A DNA stretch of 64,000 bases from Alphaproteobacteria bacterium (GCA_020049775.1 JAGVLO010000002.1:1-64000), one strand, 5' to 3'; shown: positions 17,489-27,234, counted from the first letter of the stretch. Numbers and translations are program-made. Notes: generated by a model not told the origin, from the sequence alone.

Positions 17489-18304
17489 TTAATCAGACAC
17501 AGCTTTCCGCAGTGTTTCCATGGTCTTGTAATCGGTGAGGTCAAGGCACAATGGTGTTACCGCCACATGGCCGCGATAGAGCAAATCAAGGTCAACACCC
17601 GGCCTGTCTGCCGTGTTGTCGCGATCACCACCAATCCAGAAATATGACCTGCCCTTCAAATCCTTGCGTTCGGACAGCGCCACCCCTACCCTGCGTTTTC
17701 CCTGCGGGCAGAGGGTGACGCCCTTCACCTTGGAGAGCGCGCAGCCGGGAAAATTAATGTTGATAATCGTATTGGTCGGCCAACCAACCGATGCCAGCTT
17801 GCGGATAAGCGGCGCGCCATATTTCTTGGCTACGTCCCAGCGCGGATTTTCTCGGTCCTCGCAAACTTGGCTGAGCGCTACTGAAGGCACACCGAGCAGC
17901 GCACCTTCCATGGCGGCGGCAATAGTACCGGAATAGGTCACATCATCACCCGCGTTAGATCCACGGTTGACGCCTGAAAGCACAAGGTCAAACGGCTTGT
18001 GTTTTTGCTTTCCCTTCACACCGCTGTGGTTGGGCAGCACTTCCTGCAGCGCCATCAGCACGCAGTCGGTCGGCGTGCCGCTGACGGCAAAACGCCGCGC
18101 GTCAATTTTACGCAGGCGCACCGGCAGGTGCAGCGACAGTGAATGTCCTGCTCCGCTTTGTTCCTGTTCGGGCGCTACCACCCACACATCATCAGACAGC
18201 GAACGCGCGATGGATTCCAGCACCACAAGCCCATCGGCACTGATGCCGTCGTCATTGGTGACTAAAATGCGCGCACCGGAGAGTTTATTGGTTGGCAGGT
18301 TCAT
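17489..18304 (-). CDS. surE: 5'/3'-nucleotidase SurE
   Basis: 271 residues. Metal-dependent nucleoside monophosphate phosphatase. The metal-binding N-terminus ILVTNDDGISADGL and the conserved SGVNRGSNAGDDVTYSGTI are present. The start ATG overlaps the serS stop by ATGA, so the two are translationally coupled. Confidence 0.96.
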   Translation of the reverse strand: MNLPTNKLSGARILVTNDDGISADGLVVLESIARSLSDDVWVVAPEQEQSGAGHSLSLHLPVRLRKIDARRFAVSGTPTDCVLMALQEVLPNHSGVKGKQKHKPFDLVLSGVNRGSNAGDDVTYSGTIAAAMEGALLGVPSVALSQVCEDRENPRWDVAKKYGAPLIRKLASVGWPTNTIININFPGCALSKVKGVTLCPQGKRRVGVALSERKDLKGRSYFWIGGDRDNTADRPGVDLDLLYRGHVAVTPLCLDLTDYKTMETLRKAVSD

Positions 18305-19782
18305 GCGGCAATCTTCTCCATGCCGCCCATATACGGCTTCAGCTTATCGGGAATAGCAATGCTGCCGTCAGCTTGCTGGTAATTTTCGATAATGGCGACC
18401 ATGGTGCGGCCAATGGCAAGGCCGGAACCGTTGAGCGTATGCACGAATTGCGTTTCCTTGCTGTTCTTGCCTTTGAAACGCGCCTTCATGCGGCGTGCCT
18501 GAAAATCGCCACAGTTGGAGCAGCTGGAAATTTCGCGGAAGGCGTTCTGCCCCGGCATCCACACCTCAAGGTCATAGGTTTTCTGCGAGCAAAATCCCAT
18601 ATCGCCCGTGCAAAGCAGCATGGTGCGGTAATGCAGGCAAAGGCGCTTGAGGATTTCCTCGGCGCAATTGGTCATACGCTCATGCTCGGCCTTTGACTGG
18701 TCGGGATGCGCGATGCTCACCAGCTCTACCTTGGAAAACTGGTGCTGGCGAATCATGCCGCGTGTGTCCTTACCCGCCGCACCCGCTTCCGAGCGGAAAC
18801 ACGGCGTGTAGGCCGTCATGCGGATGGGGTTTGCTTTCAGATCGTCCTCATCAAGGATACTATCCGCCACAAGATTGGTCAGCGGCACTTCAGCGGTGGG
18901 AATGAGCCAATATTTATGCCCATGAGCAGTAAAGCGTTTAACATTCCCAGACTTTCCACTGATCACTAATTCTGGAAATTCGTGCCCATTTCTTTTCCAT
19001 TCATTAATCTGTTCTTGGATATCTTGATCAAGAATCTGTACATTTCCTGATGAATCAATTTTAACTTGTCCATCTTTTAATGGAATTTCTAAAGTATATT
19101 CACAATTAAAAAGGTCACCCTTAAATTTAGGTAGTTGGCCTGTACCATATAATGCAGATTTATCATCATCCCAATCACGCATTAAAACTGGCGGCACCAT
19201 TTCTGTATAGCCAAACTCATTGGTATGTATATCGAGCATGAAATTCGCCAGTGCGCGTTCCATGCGTGCAAGCGCACCTTTGAGCACCACAAAGCGCGCG
19301 CCGGAGAGTTTCGCCGCTGCGTCAAAATCCATCAGTTTCAGGGCTGTGCCGAGTTCGTCATGCAGCTTGGGCTTGTTGACAGTCAGCGCAGGCTTGCTTC
19401 CCACCACGCGCACTTCCTTGTTGCCGTGCTCGTCCTTGCCTTCCGGCACATCATCGGCAGGGATGTTGGGCAGCGTTTCTAAAATTACCTTCAGTTGATT
19501 CTCAACTTTTGGAAGTTGTTCTTCTATATCCTTTATATCGCGCCCAAAAGATTGGGATTTTTTTATAATTACGAGCTGTTCATCCGTGGGTTTGCCTTTA
19601 ACTACCCCAATAGAATTAGCTAATTCATTCTTCTGGTTTTGCAAACTTTGCAGCCTAGTTTTCATTTCACGCTGCCGCTTGTCGATCTCCAATATTTCTT
19701 TAGCTTTCTCGGATAATCCACGGCGAGCCAGCCCCTTGTCGAAAGCTTCCGGATTGGCGCGGATAAATTTAATATCATGCAT
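18301..19782 (-). CDS. serS: Seryl-tRNA synthetase with an internal insertion
   Basis: 493 residues, against about 425 for the family. The N-terminal coiled-coil arm is at residues 30-105. Class II motif 2 (AYTPCFRSEAG) and motif 3 (LNGSGLAIGRTMVAI) are intact, as is LIPTAEVPLTN. The excess lies at about residues 227-283, between LPKFKGDLF and HKYWLIPTAEV, where usual SerS has only a few residues. That segment is hydrophilic (DSSGNVQILDQDIQEQ) and its DNA (about 18935-19105) is visibly AT-richer than flanking serS. The reading frame is kept throughout, so the enzyme is probably functional. Its start overlaps the tatC stop by eight bases. Confidence 0.94.
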   Translation of the reverse strand: MHDIKFIRANPEAFDKGLARRGLSEKAKEILEIDKRQREMKTRLQSLQNQKNELANSIGVVKGKPTDEQLVIIKKSQSFGRDIKDIEEQLPKVENQLKVILETLPNIPADDVPEGKDEHGNKEVRVVGSKPALTVNKPKLHDELGTALKLMDFDAAAKLSGARFVVLKGALARMERALANFMLDIHTNEFGYTEMVPPVLMRDWDDDKSALYGTGQLPKFKGDLFNCEYTLEIPLKDGQVKIDSSGNVQILDQDIQEQINEWKRNGHEFPELVISGKSGNVKRFTAHGHKYWLIPTAEVPLTNLVADSILDEDDLKANPIRMTAYTPCFRSEAGAAGKDTRGMIRQHQFSKVELVSIAHPDQSKAEHERMTNCAEEILKRLCLHYRTMLLCTGDMGFCSQKTYDLEVWMPGQNAFREISSCSNCGDFQARRMKARFKGKNSKETQFVHTLNGSGLAIGRTMVAIIENYQQADGSIAIPDKLKPYMGGMEKIAA

Positions 19783-20575
19783 GGGCTTCTTCTTCCTCTT
19801 CTAGTGCATCAGTTGGCTTTGGCTGCGTATTCTTGGGGTTGCGGCAAAGCAAAATCGATATTTCATACAACAGGTATAACGGCACGGAAAGTGCAATCTG
19901 GCTGAACATATCCGGCGGAGTGATGAAGGCGGCAACGGTCACGATAATCACAATGGCGTAGCGCCTGCCGCGCCTGAGCGTTTCCACCGAAAGCAGCCCA
20001 GCCTTTACCAGTAATATAAGCACTACCGGAAGCTGGAACGACAGGCCGAAGGCAATAATCAAATGCATAACAATGCTCAAATAATCCGCCACCCGCGTTT
20101 CCAGCTGTATGGGCAGGCCGCCCGCCTCACCGCTGGATTCAAAGCCGATGAAGAACGTCCATGCCGCGGGGAAAATCAGGTAATAGACAAACGCCGCGCC
20201 CGTCATAAACAATACGGGTGCTGCCACAAGATAAGGAATGAACGCCCTGCGCTCCTGTTTATACAAGCCCGGCGCCATGAACAGGTAGAGCTGCGTGGCG
20301 ATAACGGGGAACGACAGCATGAATCCGGCAAACACCGCCAGCTTGAGGTATGACATGAAGGCTTCGGTCAGGCTGGTGTATATCATGCGACGATGTTCGG
20401 GACTGGGGAATGCATCGGCCAGTGGCTGCACAAGGAACGCATAAATATCATCTGCTATGAAATAACACCCGATGCTTGCAACCAAAAACGCAAGCAGGCT
20501 GTGCAGCAGGCGGCGGCGCAACTCCGCCAAATGTTCAATCAGCGTCTGCCGCCTGAGTTCACCTTCGCTAGTCAT
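19775..20575 (-). CDS. tatC: Sec-independent translocase subunit TatC
   Basis: 266 residues, six predicted membrane helices. It is the receptor of the twin-arginine export system and binds RR signal peptides. Conserved parts are LIEHLAELRRRLLHSL near the N-terminus and FGLSFQLPVVL in the second half. The C-terminus is an acidic tail (DALEEEEEAHA). It overlaps tatB by eight bases upstream and serS by eight bases downstream. Confidence 0.95.
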   Translation of the reverse strand: MTSEGELRRQTLIEHLAELRRRLLHSLLAFLVASIGCYFIADDIYAFLVQPLADAFPSPEHRRMIYTSLTEAFMSYLKLAVFAGFMLSFPVIATQLYLFMAPGLYKQERRAFIPYLVAAPVLFMTGAAFVYYLIFPAAWTFFIGFESSGEAGGLPIQLETRVADYLSIVMHLIIAFGLSFQLPVVLILLVKAGLLSVETLRRGRRYAIVIIVTVAAFITPPDMFSQIALSVPLYLLYEISILLCRNPKNTQPKPTDALEEEEEAHA

Positions 20576-20888
20576 TTTTTTTGTCTGTGGTTGGAGTGGC
20601 TTTTTTCGGCACTTCTATCATCAGGTCCGAGGTGTCGAAACTTTCATACATCTTGCCGTCGTCGCCTTCTATCATGCGCACCTCGCGCTCGATACCTTCC
20701 GCCGTTTCCTTCAATCCCGATTCCTCGGCAAGGCTGTCAAACGCGCCGCGTATTTCATTCATCAGCGAACGGATGGAGTGCATGGCACGCGCCATGGCGC
20801 GGATAACGGTGGGCAGCTCTTTAGGGCCGATGAAAATCACCGCCACCACAACCACCAGCATTACTTCTGCAAAGGAAAGGTCGAACAT
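20568..20888 (-). CDS. tatB: Sec-independent translocase subunit TatB
   Basis: 106 residues. One N-terminal helix (FDLSFAEVMLVVVVAVIFIG) is followed by the GPKELP hinge and a long amphipathic helix. The length and longer cytoplasmic tail distinguish it from the adjacent TatA. It forms the signal-peptide receptor complex with TatC. Confidence 0.92.
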   Translation of the reverse strand: MFDLSFAEVMLVVVVAVIFIGPKELPTVIRAMARAMHSIRSLMNEIRGAFDSLAEESGLKETAEGIEREVRMIEGDDGKMYESFDTSDLMIEVPKKATPTTDKKND

Positions 20889-20891
20889 GGT

Positions 20892-21086
20892 TTATGTGTT
20901 CTTGTTGTCTTTCTTGTCATCGGCCTTGGCAGCGTCGTTCTCGCCTTTCAGCCCGTCACGCAGGCTGCGGATGCCTTTACCGACATCACCCATCACGCTC
21001 GGCAACCTGCCCGCGCCGAAGAACACAAACACCACAATCACTATCAACAGCAGATGCCAGAAACTCATTCCCATGGTTAACTCCAA
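20892..21086 (-). CDS. tatA: Sec-independent translocase subunit TatA
   Basis: 64 residues. A short N-terminal helix (SFWHLLLIVIVVFVFFGAG) precedes the FGAGRLP hinge and a charged amphipathic tail ending KDNKNT. It is the pore-forming Tat subunit. It lies three bases before tatB. The ORF opens MELTMGMSFW, so the true start may be one of the internal Met codons. Confidence 0.92.
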   Translation of the reverse strand: MELTMGMSFWHLLLIVIVVFVFFGAGRLPSVMGDVGKGIRSLRDGLKGENDAAKADDKKDNKNT

Positions 21087-21175
21087 TATAATTGGCTAAA
21101 ATTATTTGAATGGCCGCAGGTTAGCACATGACCACCCTTACGGAAAGACCCTATTTAGCCGCAGTTTTGCTTGGT

Positions 21176-21850
21176 TTATTCACTGTTTCCCGTCAGCCAC
21201 ATTACCTGTTCCAGCAGCCAGAAGGTAGGAACGCCAATCAGGTCAACGGTAATATTATAGCCCATTAATGTAGGAACAAGCACCGCCGCCAGCACAATCA
21301 TCACCCCGTATGGCTCGACCTTGCCATAGTAATGCTTGGCTTTGCCTTGCAGGAAGGAATCCACCACCCGCCCGCCGTCGAGCGGCAGGATGGGTATCAT
21401 ATTGAATACGGCCAGCACACAATTAATCATCAGGCTGCGGTACAGGTTCATGAACAGCCACGGTGCTTGCTCGGGCGTGACCAGCGCATCGATATGCAGC
21501 AGGATTCCGGAGATAACGGCCAGAATGACATTGGTCATCGGCCCAGCGATAGCTACCATGCGCATACCCACACGCTGCGGAGTCAGGCGGTCGAAATTGA
21601 CCGGCACCGGCTTGGCATAACCGAATATGAAGCTGGAGTGCAACAACAATAAAATACCGGGGAATACGATAGTGCCGAAGCGGTCGATATGTTTTAGCGG
21701 ATTGAATGTCACCCGCCCTGCCATACGCGCCGTTTCATCGCCGTAACGCGCAGCCATCCATCCATGCGCGGCTTCGTGCATAGTCACGGCTATTATCACC
21801 GGCAGGATCCATGCCGACCCGTCCACCAGCCATTGCCATGTCTCACTCAT
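21176..21850 (-). CDS. Site-2 protease (M50) family membrane metalloprotease
   Basis: 224 residues from ATG at 21850. A longer open frame reaches 21961 but would overlap nagZ by 110 bases, so the start next to the nagZ stop (one base apart) is preferred. The zinc motif HEAAH is at residues 25-29 in the first membrane helix, and the second motif, PILPLDGGRV, is near residue 160. There are about five membrane segments. This is the small YwhC/Rip-like M50 group without a PDZ domain. Substrates are unknown. It occupies the slot between nagZ and tatA where many alphaproteobacteria have scpA-scpB. Confidence 0.9.
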   Translation of the reverse strand: MSETWQWLVDGSAWILPVIIAVTMHEAAHGWMAARYGDETARMAGRVTFNPLKHIDRFGTIVFPGILLLLHSSFIFGYAKPVPVNFDRLTPQRVGMRMVAIAGPMTNVILAVISGILLHIDALVTPEQAPWLFMNLYRSLMINCVLAVFNMIPILPLDGGRVVDSFLQGKAKHYYGKVEPYGVMIVLAAVLVPTLMGYNITVDLIGVPTFWLLEQVMWLTGNSE

Positions 21851-21851
21851 G

Positions 21852-22871
21852 TTACGCCGCTTTGGAAAGTATATCGCTGATGAGCGCCGTAGCCTCGGCC
21901 ACATCAAATTCCTTTGGCCCGCCCACCTTACGCATGGCGTCACCCGCGCGGGCAAAGGCAAGGCCGGAAAGCGGTGTCACGCCACGCGCAATTTCTACCA
22001 TTTCCTTCATGTCGCCGTTACAATGCAGCACCACATCACACCCTGCTTTCAGCGCATCGCGCGCGCGCTCGGCAAAGCTGCCCTTCATGGCTTTCATCGA
22101 AATATCGTCGGACATAAGCAGGCCGGAAAAGCCGATATCCTCGCGGATAAGGCGTATCACTGTCGGAGATACCGTGCCGAGATTGTTTTTGTCGATGGCG
22201 TTGTATAGCACATGCGCCGTCATTGCCATTGGCAGGTTTGCGAGTGCGCGAAACGGAACAAAATCAGTTTGCTGCAATATTTCCAGCGATTCTTCCACCA
22301 CCGGCAAATCATGATGGCTGTCGCACAGGGCGCGCCCATGGCCAGGAATATGTTTAAGCACCGGCACAATGCCGCCGTCCATCAGCCCGTCCGCCTGCGC
22401 CTGCGCCAGTGTAATCACCTGCTGCGCGTCATAGCCAAAAGCACGGTCACCAATCACATCATGTGCGCCTGCCACTGGCAAATCCGCCACCGGCGCACAA
22501 TCCACCGTGATGCCGAGTTCATACAATTCCTGCGCTATCAAACGCGCGTTGCAATACACCGCACGCACTGCCTCGTTCTTATCGCTGGCAGCGAGACTGG
22601 CAAACGTCGCCGCAGGCGGGTATTTGCGCCAGTGCGGTGGCTTCAGGCGTGCTACCCTGCCGCCTTCCTGATCAATCAATATTGGCAGGCGGTCGTCGCC
22701 ACCAAGCGATTTCAATTCGCCGATAACGCGTTTGACCTGTTCGGGCGATTCGATATTGCGCGCAAACAGGATATAGCCGTAAGGTTTGATGTCCTTGAAA
22801 AAATCCGCCTCGTCTTTGCCAAGGCCGGTACCCTTGATACCGTAAATGACCGCTGATGTATCCGTTGTCAT
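21852..22871 (-). CDS. nagZ: Beta-N-acetylhexosaminidase
   Basis: 339 residues, GH3 family. It removes GlcNAc from GlcNAc-anhydro-MurNAc peptides in the cytoplasm during cell-wall recycling. The substrate-binding and catalytic loop KHIPGHGRALCDSHHD and the nucleophile-region LLMSDDISMKAM are both present. It follows the SPOR gene by 12 bases on the same strand. Confidence 0.95.
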   Translation of the reverse strand: MTTDTSAVIYGIKGTGLGKDEADFFKDIKPYGYILFARNIESPEQVKRVIGELKSLGGDDRLPILIDQEGGRVARLKPPHWRKYPPAATFASLAASDKNEAVRAVYCNARLIAQELYELGITVDCAPVADLPVAGAHDVIGDRAFGYDAQQVITLAQAQADGLMDGGIVPVLKHIPGHGRALCDSHHDLPVVEESLEILQQTDFVPFRALANLPMAMTAHVLYNAIDKNNLGTVSPTVIRLIREDIGFSGLLMSDDISMKAMKGSFAERARDALKAGCDVVLHCNGDMKEMVEIARGVTPLSGLAFARAGDAMRKVGGPKEFDVAEATALISDILSKAA

Positions 22872-22883
22872 GCAGCCCCCGTG

Positions 22884-24095
22884 CTATTCAGTAGGCAGAA
22901 TACAGGCCTGACCAAGTATAGACATGGTGCCGCAGAATGCCTTGGCCTCAGCAGGACTTGCAAACGTGCCGGAGCGCAGGCGGTAATAGATACCCTTGGC
23001 ACCAAGGTCAGCTTTCACTATTACAGGCTGCATGTTGGCAAATTCCTTGTGCGCGGATTTCATTTTGCTCCATGCATCCTGCGCCTCTTTTTCCGAGCGG
23101 TATGCACCCAGCTGCACTTTATAAGCACCCGCCTTGGCAGCAGGCTTATCCTTGGCCGCGTCTTTAGACGTAACTCCCGCCTGAATCACCTTGGTGCCGC
23201 CTTTTTGCTCAGTTTCTTTTTTCTCGGCAATGGCTTTTTCTTCCGCTGCTTTCTTCTCGGCGGCTAGTTTTTCAGCTTTTAATTTGTCTTCAGCGACTTT
23301 CTGATCGGCCGCTTTTTTCTCTGCCGCCAGCTTTTCTTCATTTGCTTTCTTGTCAGCAGCCAATTTTTCATCGGCTATCTTTTTTTCTGCCGCTAGCTTT
23401 TCTTCATTTGATTTCTTGTCAGCAGCCAATTTTTCGTCGGCAGCTTTTTTCTCTGTGGCTAACTTCTCAGCTGCCGCCTTTTCTTCTGAGGCCTTTTTCT
23501 CAGCAACCAGTTTTTCCGCCGTGAGGTCTTTAGTAACAGGCGCGGCAGGTAAAGCTTGTGCAGAAGCAGGAGCAGGAGCAGCAACAGGTGCGGTGGCTGG
23601 CTGAGCCACTTCCGGTACTGGCACCGCCTGCGCTTTCATTTCCTCGCCGCCGATAACCTGCTCTGCCTTTGCCTTATCAGGTGGCACAGATGCCGCCTTG
23701 TTCTGTTCATTTTGCTTATGCAGTTTCTGGTTTATCCACGTTTTTGTCTCGGACGTATCGATTTTCTTTGACATGGGCTGTTCCGGCGTAGGCAGCACGC
23801 GTTCTACCTTGGGTTGCTGCTGGCCGCCTCCGGCAAAGGTTTCAAAAATGGTCTTATCCTGATTGGGGAACTGCATGCCACCTGGGTCTGTCGGTTTTTC
23901 CTTCACCGGCGTTTTTTCGGCTTCGACCACCAGCAAATCTTCCTCGTTAAGCGACTGCGAACCCGTGTGATAGGCATACCATGCCAGTGCCATAAAACCG
24001 GAAACCGTAGCAAAGACCACCATTACAGGCACTACCCGCGAAATCGCGGAATTTTCTGAGGGTTGGTTATTCCTGTCTGCGGGCCGTCTGTTCAT
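22884..24095 (-). CDS. SPOR-domain envelope protein with coiled-coil repeats
   Basis: 403 residues. A basic cytoplasmic N-terminus leads to one membrane helix (about 20-42). A Pro/Ala-rich periplasmic stretch follows. Residues 195-305 are a Lys/Glu/Ala coiled coil built on 22-residue repeats (units such as ADEKLAADKKSNEEKLAAEK). Residues 321-403 are a SPOR domain (AYKVQLGAYRSEKEAQDAW), which in this family binds denuded septal peptidoglycan. It abuts the argS stop with no gap and precedes nagZ, a standard alphaproteobacterial arrangement. A cell-division role is likely by domain. Confidence 0.9.
   Translation of the reverse strand: MNRRPADRNNQPSENSAISRVVPVMVVFATVSGFMALAWYAYHTGSQSLNEEDLLVVEAEKTPVKEKPTDPGGMQFPNQDKTIFETFAGGGQQQPKVERVLPTPEQPMSKKIDTSETKTWINQKLHKQNEQNKAASVPPDKAKAEQVIGGEEMKAQAVPVPEVAQPATAPVAAPAPASAQALPAAPVTKDLTAEKLVAEKKASEEKAAAEKLATEKKAADEKLAADKKSNEEKLAAEKKIADEKLAADKKANEEKLAAEKKAADQKVAEDKLKAEKLAAEKKAAEEKAIAEKKETEQKGGTKVIQAGVTSKDAAKDKPAAKAGAYKVQLGAYRSEKEAQDAWSKMKSAHKEFANMQPVIVKADLGAKGIYYRLRSGTFASPAEAKAFCGTMSILGQACILPTE
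23253..23520 (-). repeat. Imperfect 66-base tandem repeats inside the SPOR gene
   Basis: The string GCAGCCAATTTTTC recurs at 23356 and 23422, a 66-base period encoding the 22-residue coiled-coil unit. The flanking DNA follows the same pattern more loosely. Copy number could vary between strains. Confidence 0.65.
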
Positions 24096-25850
24096 TTAAC
24101 GCATTTCCTCTACCGGTTCTACGCCCAGCACATTCAGCCCGGACGCAATCACTTGAGATATTGCATTGGCGAGCGCAATACGCGCCGCCGTTAGTTGTAT
24201 ATCATGTTTTACGATAAAACGAAGCCCTAAGTCATCGTTACCCAAATTCCAGAAGCTATGGAAAGCTGCTGCCAGCTCTTGTAGAAAAAAGGCGATACGG
24301 TGCGGCTCGCGTCCAGCTGCGGCAGATTCAACCAGCCTTGGCCAACCACACAACAGGCGCATCATGGCCAGTTCTTCCTTGTGCGACAGGCGGTGCAGCA
24401 CATCGAACGAAGGGCTTGCTGCACTCTTTGCTGCTTCCGGTAATTCAGCCGTCGCATTACGTATCACCGAGCGGGCGCGGGCATGGGCGTATTGCACATA
24501 GAACACCGGATTGTCCTTGGACTGCTCCATCACCTTGGCAAAGTCAAAATCCAGCGGCACATCGTTCTTGCGGGTGAGCATAATAAAACGGAATACGTCC
24601 CTGCCCACTTCATCCACCACTTCACGCACGGTGACAAATGTACCCGCGCGCTTGGACATTTTCGCAGGCTCGCCATTGCGCAGGAATTTGACCATCTGGC
24701 AGAGCTTGACATCTAGTTCCACCTTGTTGTCTGACAAGGCATGAACTACGGCTTTCAGGCGTTTTACGTAGCCGCCATGGTCAGCTCCAAACACGTCAAT
24801 GAGCTTATGATAACCGCGTTTGCATTTGTCAAAATGGTAGGCGATGTCAGGCGCAAAATAGGTCCACGCACCGTCGGATTTTTTCACAGGGCGGTCAGAA
24901 TCATCGCCAAACTGCGAGGCTTTGAAAAGTGTCTGTTCCTTGGGTTCCCAGTCTTCCGGCGCTTTGCCTTTCGGCGGCTCCAGCACCCCGCGGTATATAA
25001 GCCCCTTGCTTTCTAGCGATGCAATGGCTTCTTCAACTTTGCCTGCCTCGGTTATTTCGCGTTCGGAGCTAAAAATATTATGACGAATGCCAAGCACGGC
25101 GAGGTCGTCGCGTATCATTTCCATCATGGCGCCCACCGTAAACAAGCGGATAATGGGACGGTATTCGCTGGCATCAACACCAATAAATTTCTTGCCGTAT
25201 TTTTCGGCAAGTGCCTTGCCGACAGGAACAAGGTAATCGCCCGGATACAAGCCCTCAGGTATGTCACCAATCACCTCACCGCAGGCTTCGCGGTAGCGCA
25301 GGTATGCCGAATCCGCGAGCTTGTCTATCTGTGCGCCGGCATCATTGATGTAATATTCGCGCGTAACGTCATAACCCGCCTTTTGTAGAAGCGTGGCCAA
25401 CGCATCACCATACACGGCGCCGCGTCCATGGCCCACATGCATCGGTCCCGTCGGGTTTGCTGAAACATATTCCACGTTTACCTTGCAGCCATTACCCATG
25501 CTGGACGTGCCGTAGCCACGGCCATGCTCGAGGATATCAAGTATGGCTTTCTGCCACATGCTCGGGTTTAGGGTAATGTTAATAAAGCCCGGGCCTGCGA
25601 TTTCCGACTTGGAAATAACCATCTCGTGCGAGAGTTTTTCCATTATCAGCTCGGCGATATCCCTCGGCTTTGCGGAAATCTGTGCGGCAATCACCATGGC
25701 TGCGTTAGTGGCGATATCGCCGTGTGCGGGGTCTTTAGAAGGTGTGGCCTCTACCTTTTCGGTACTTACATCGGCGGGAAGTTTGCCTTCCTGCTTCAGA
25801 TTTTCGATAAGGTGGCGAATTTCTTTTTCTATTTTTTTGTAAATATTCAT
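24096..25850 (-). CDS. argS: Arginyl-tRNA synthetase
   Basis: 584 residues, class I. The HIGH motif appears as PMHVGHGRG and the KMSKS-type motif as KMSKRAGT. The N-terminal additional domain (1-110) and C-terminal DALR anticodon domain (about 460-584) are present. Part of the conserved run dgt-argS-SPOR-nagZ. Confidence 0.96.
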   Translation of the reverse strand: MNIYKKIEKEIRHLIENLKQEGKLPADVSTEKVEATPSKDPAHGDIATNAAMVIAAQISAKPRDIAELIMEKLSHEMVISKSEIAGPGFINITLNPSMWQKAILDILEHGRGYGTSSMGNGCKVNVEYVSANPTGPMHVGHGRGAVYGDALATLLQKAGYDVTREYYINDAGAQIDKLADSAYLRYREACGEVIGDIPEGLYPGDYLVPVGKALAEKYGKKFIGVDASEYRPIIRLFTVGAMMEMIRDDLAVLGIRHNIFSSEREITEAGKVEEAIASLESKGLIYRGVLEPPKGKAPEDWEPKEQTLFKASQFGDDSDRPVKKSDGAWTYFAPDIAYHFDKCKRGYHKLIDVFGADHGGYVKRLKAVVHALSDNKVELDVKLCQMVKFLRNGEPAKMSKRAGTFVTVREVVDEVGRDVFRFIMLTRKNDVPLDFDFAKVMEQSKDNPVFYVQYAHARARSVIRNATAELPEAAKSAASPSFDVLHRLSHKEELAMMRLLCGWPRLVESAAAGREPHRIAFFLQELAAAFHSFWNLGNDDLGLRFIVKHDIQLTAARIALANAISQVIASGLNVLGVEPVEEMR

Positions 25851-25865
25851 TGCGCTATTTTCTTA

Positions 25866-27104
25866 TTACTTTCCTAGCCAAGAACGTGCCTGAACATCAA
25901 AAATGCGCCGATGCTCGTCCAGCGCAAAACGGTCTGTCATACCAGCGATAAAATCTGCCACCACGGTAGCAGTAGCCACGCTGCGCGGACCACCGGCCAG
26001 TTTGCGCCAATGCGTCGGCAGGCATTGCGGCTCAGCAAGGAAGAAGTTAAACAATTCCTTCACGACACGCTTGGCCTTGCTGGACATGCGGTTCACCTTG
26101 TAGTGACGGTACATGTTTTCCATCAGAAAGTTTTTAAGCTTGAGGTTGTTTTCCTGCATCTCGGCTGAGAATCCGACAAGCGGCTTGCCCAGCTTGCGTA
26201 TGTCGTCCACCGTCTCTATACCTTCAGCAGCAATGTTCTGCCGCGTCTGGTTCAGCAGGTCGGTAACCATGCGGTTAATCAGGCGGCGGATAGCCTCATG
26301 CGTAAGCCGCGCCGGTTCAATGCCCGGATATTTGTCACGTACTTCCTTGAAGATGCGTGCTACCGGCTCTAACTCATCAATTTGCTCGATGGTAAAGAGT
26401 CCGGCACGCAGGCCGTCATCTATGTCGTGATTATTATAGGCAATATCATCCGACAGTGATGCAACCTGCGCTTCCGCACTAGCAAAGCTTTCCAGCTCGA
26501 GGTTATGCTTGCTGTTGTACTCGGCAATCACACGCGGCAGGGCGGGTGCAGCCACTTTGTTAATGATCTTGTTGACAATCGACATCGGCGAACGACGGAT
26601 TAGAGGGCCATTATGCTTGGCGATGCCTTCCAGCGTTTCCCATGTCAGGTTGAGGCCGTCAAATTCAGCATAGTGCTGCTCAAGACTGGTGAGAATGCGC
26701 AGCGTATGCGCGTTATGGTCAAAGCCGCCGAAATTTTCCATGGCTTCGCCCAGCGCGTCTTCACCCGCATGTCCAAAAGGCGTATGACCGAGGTCATGCG
26801 CAAGTGCTAGCGCCTCGGCCAAGTCTTCATTAAGGCGAAGGGTGCGGCAAATGCCGCGCGCCATCTGCGACACTTCAAGGCTGTGCGTCAAACGGGTGCG
26901 GTAATGGTCACCCTCATGGTTTACAAACACCTGCGTCTTGTATTCCAGCCTGCGGAACGCAGTGGAATGGATGATGCGATCGCGGTCACGCTGGTAATTG
27001 GTGCGCGTGTTACTTTCTTCCTCGGCATAGAGCCTGCCCCGGCTGTTGGCAGGGTGGCAGGCGAAGGGCGCCAGTTGGCGTATGTCATTATTGAGCTGTA
27101 TCAT
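25866..27104 (-). CDS. dgt: Deoxyguanosinetriphosphate triphosphohydrolase-like protein
   Basis: 412 residues. HD-superfamily dNTPase that hydrolyses a dNTP to the nucleoside and triphosphate. The metal ligands are visible in RLTHSLEV (His74) and LALAHDLGHTPFGHAGE (His103-Asp104). It is the short dgt type (dGTPase type 2) found next to erpA in alphaproteobacteria. It diverges from erpA. Confidence 0.93.
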   Translation of the reverse strand: MIQLNNDIRQLAPFACHPANSRGRLYAEEESNTRTNYQRDRDRIIHSTAFRRLEYKTQVFVNHEGDHYRTRLTHSLEVSQMARGICRTLRLNEDLAEALALAHDLGHTPFGHAGEDALGEAMENFGGFDHNAHTLRILTSLEQHYAEFDGLNLTWETLEGIAKHNGPLIRRSPMSIVNKIINKVAAPALPRVIAEYNSKHNLELESFASAEAQVASLSDDIAYNNHDIDDGLRAGLFTIEQIDELEPVARIFKEVRDKYPGIEPARLTHEAIRRLINRMVTDLLNQTRQNIAAEGIETVDDIRKLGKPLVGFSAEMQENNLKLKNFLMENMYRHYKVNRMSSKAKRVVKELFNFFLAEPQCLPTHWRKLAGGPRSVATATVVADFIAGMTDRFALDEHRRIFDVQARSWLGK

Positions 27105-27167
27105 AAGGATAACAGCAATAACCGCTCAAGGGGCTAGACGCAAGCATTTGATAAAAAAATTTTCTTT

Positions 27168-27197
27168 GCCTATCAATAACCTAATATATTGATAGGC
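27168..27197. promoter_or_regulatory. Perfect 10-bp inverted repeat in the dgt-erpA intergenic region
   Basis: GCCTATCAAT, ten spacer bases, ATTGATAGGC. It sits 37 bases before the erpA start and 63 bases before dgt. The arms are too AT-rich and the loop has no T-run, so a terminator is unlikely. A dimeric repressor operator is the simplest reading, and iron or Fe-S control of erpA would make sense. It does not match the IscR or Fur consensus that I know. Confidence 0.55.
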
Positions 27198-27234
27198 CTT
27201 GTCAAAAGCCGTGCTTTGCCCCATATTAGGTAGT

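Noticed and set aside
23253-23520. Repeats in the SPOR gene as a minisatellite unrelated to coding
   Set aside because: The 66-base period is a multiple of three and encodes a coiled-coil unit, so it is explained by the protein.
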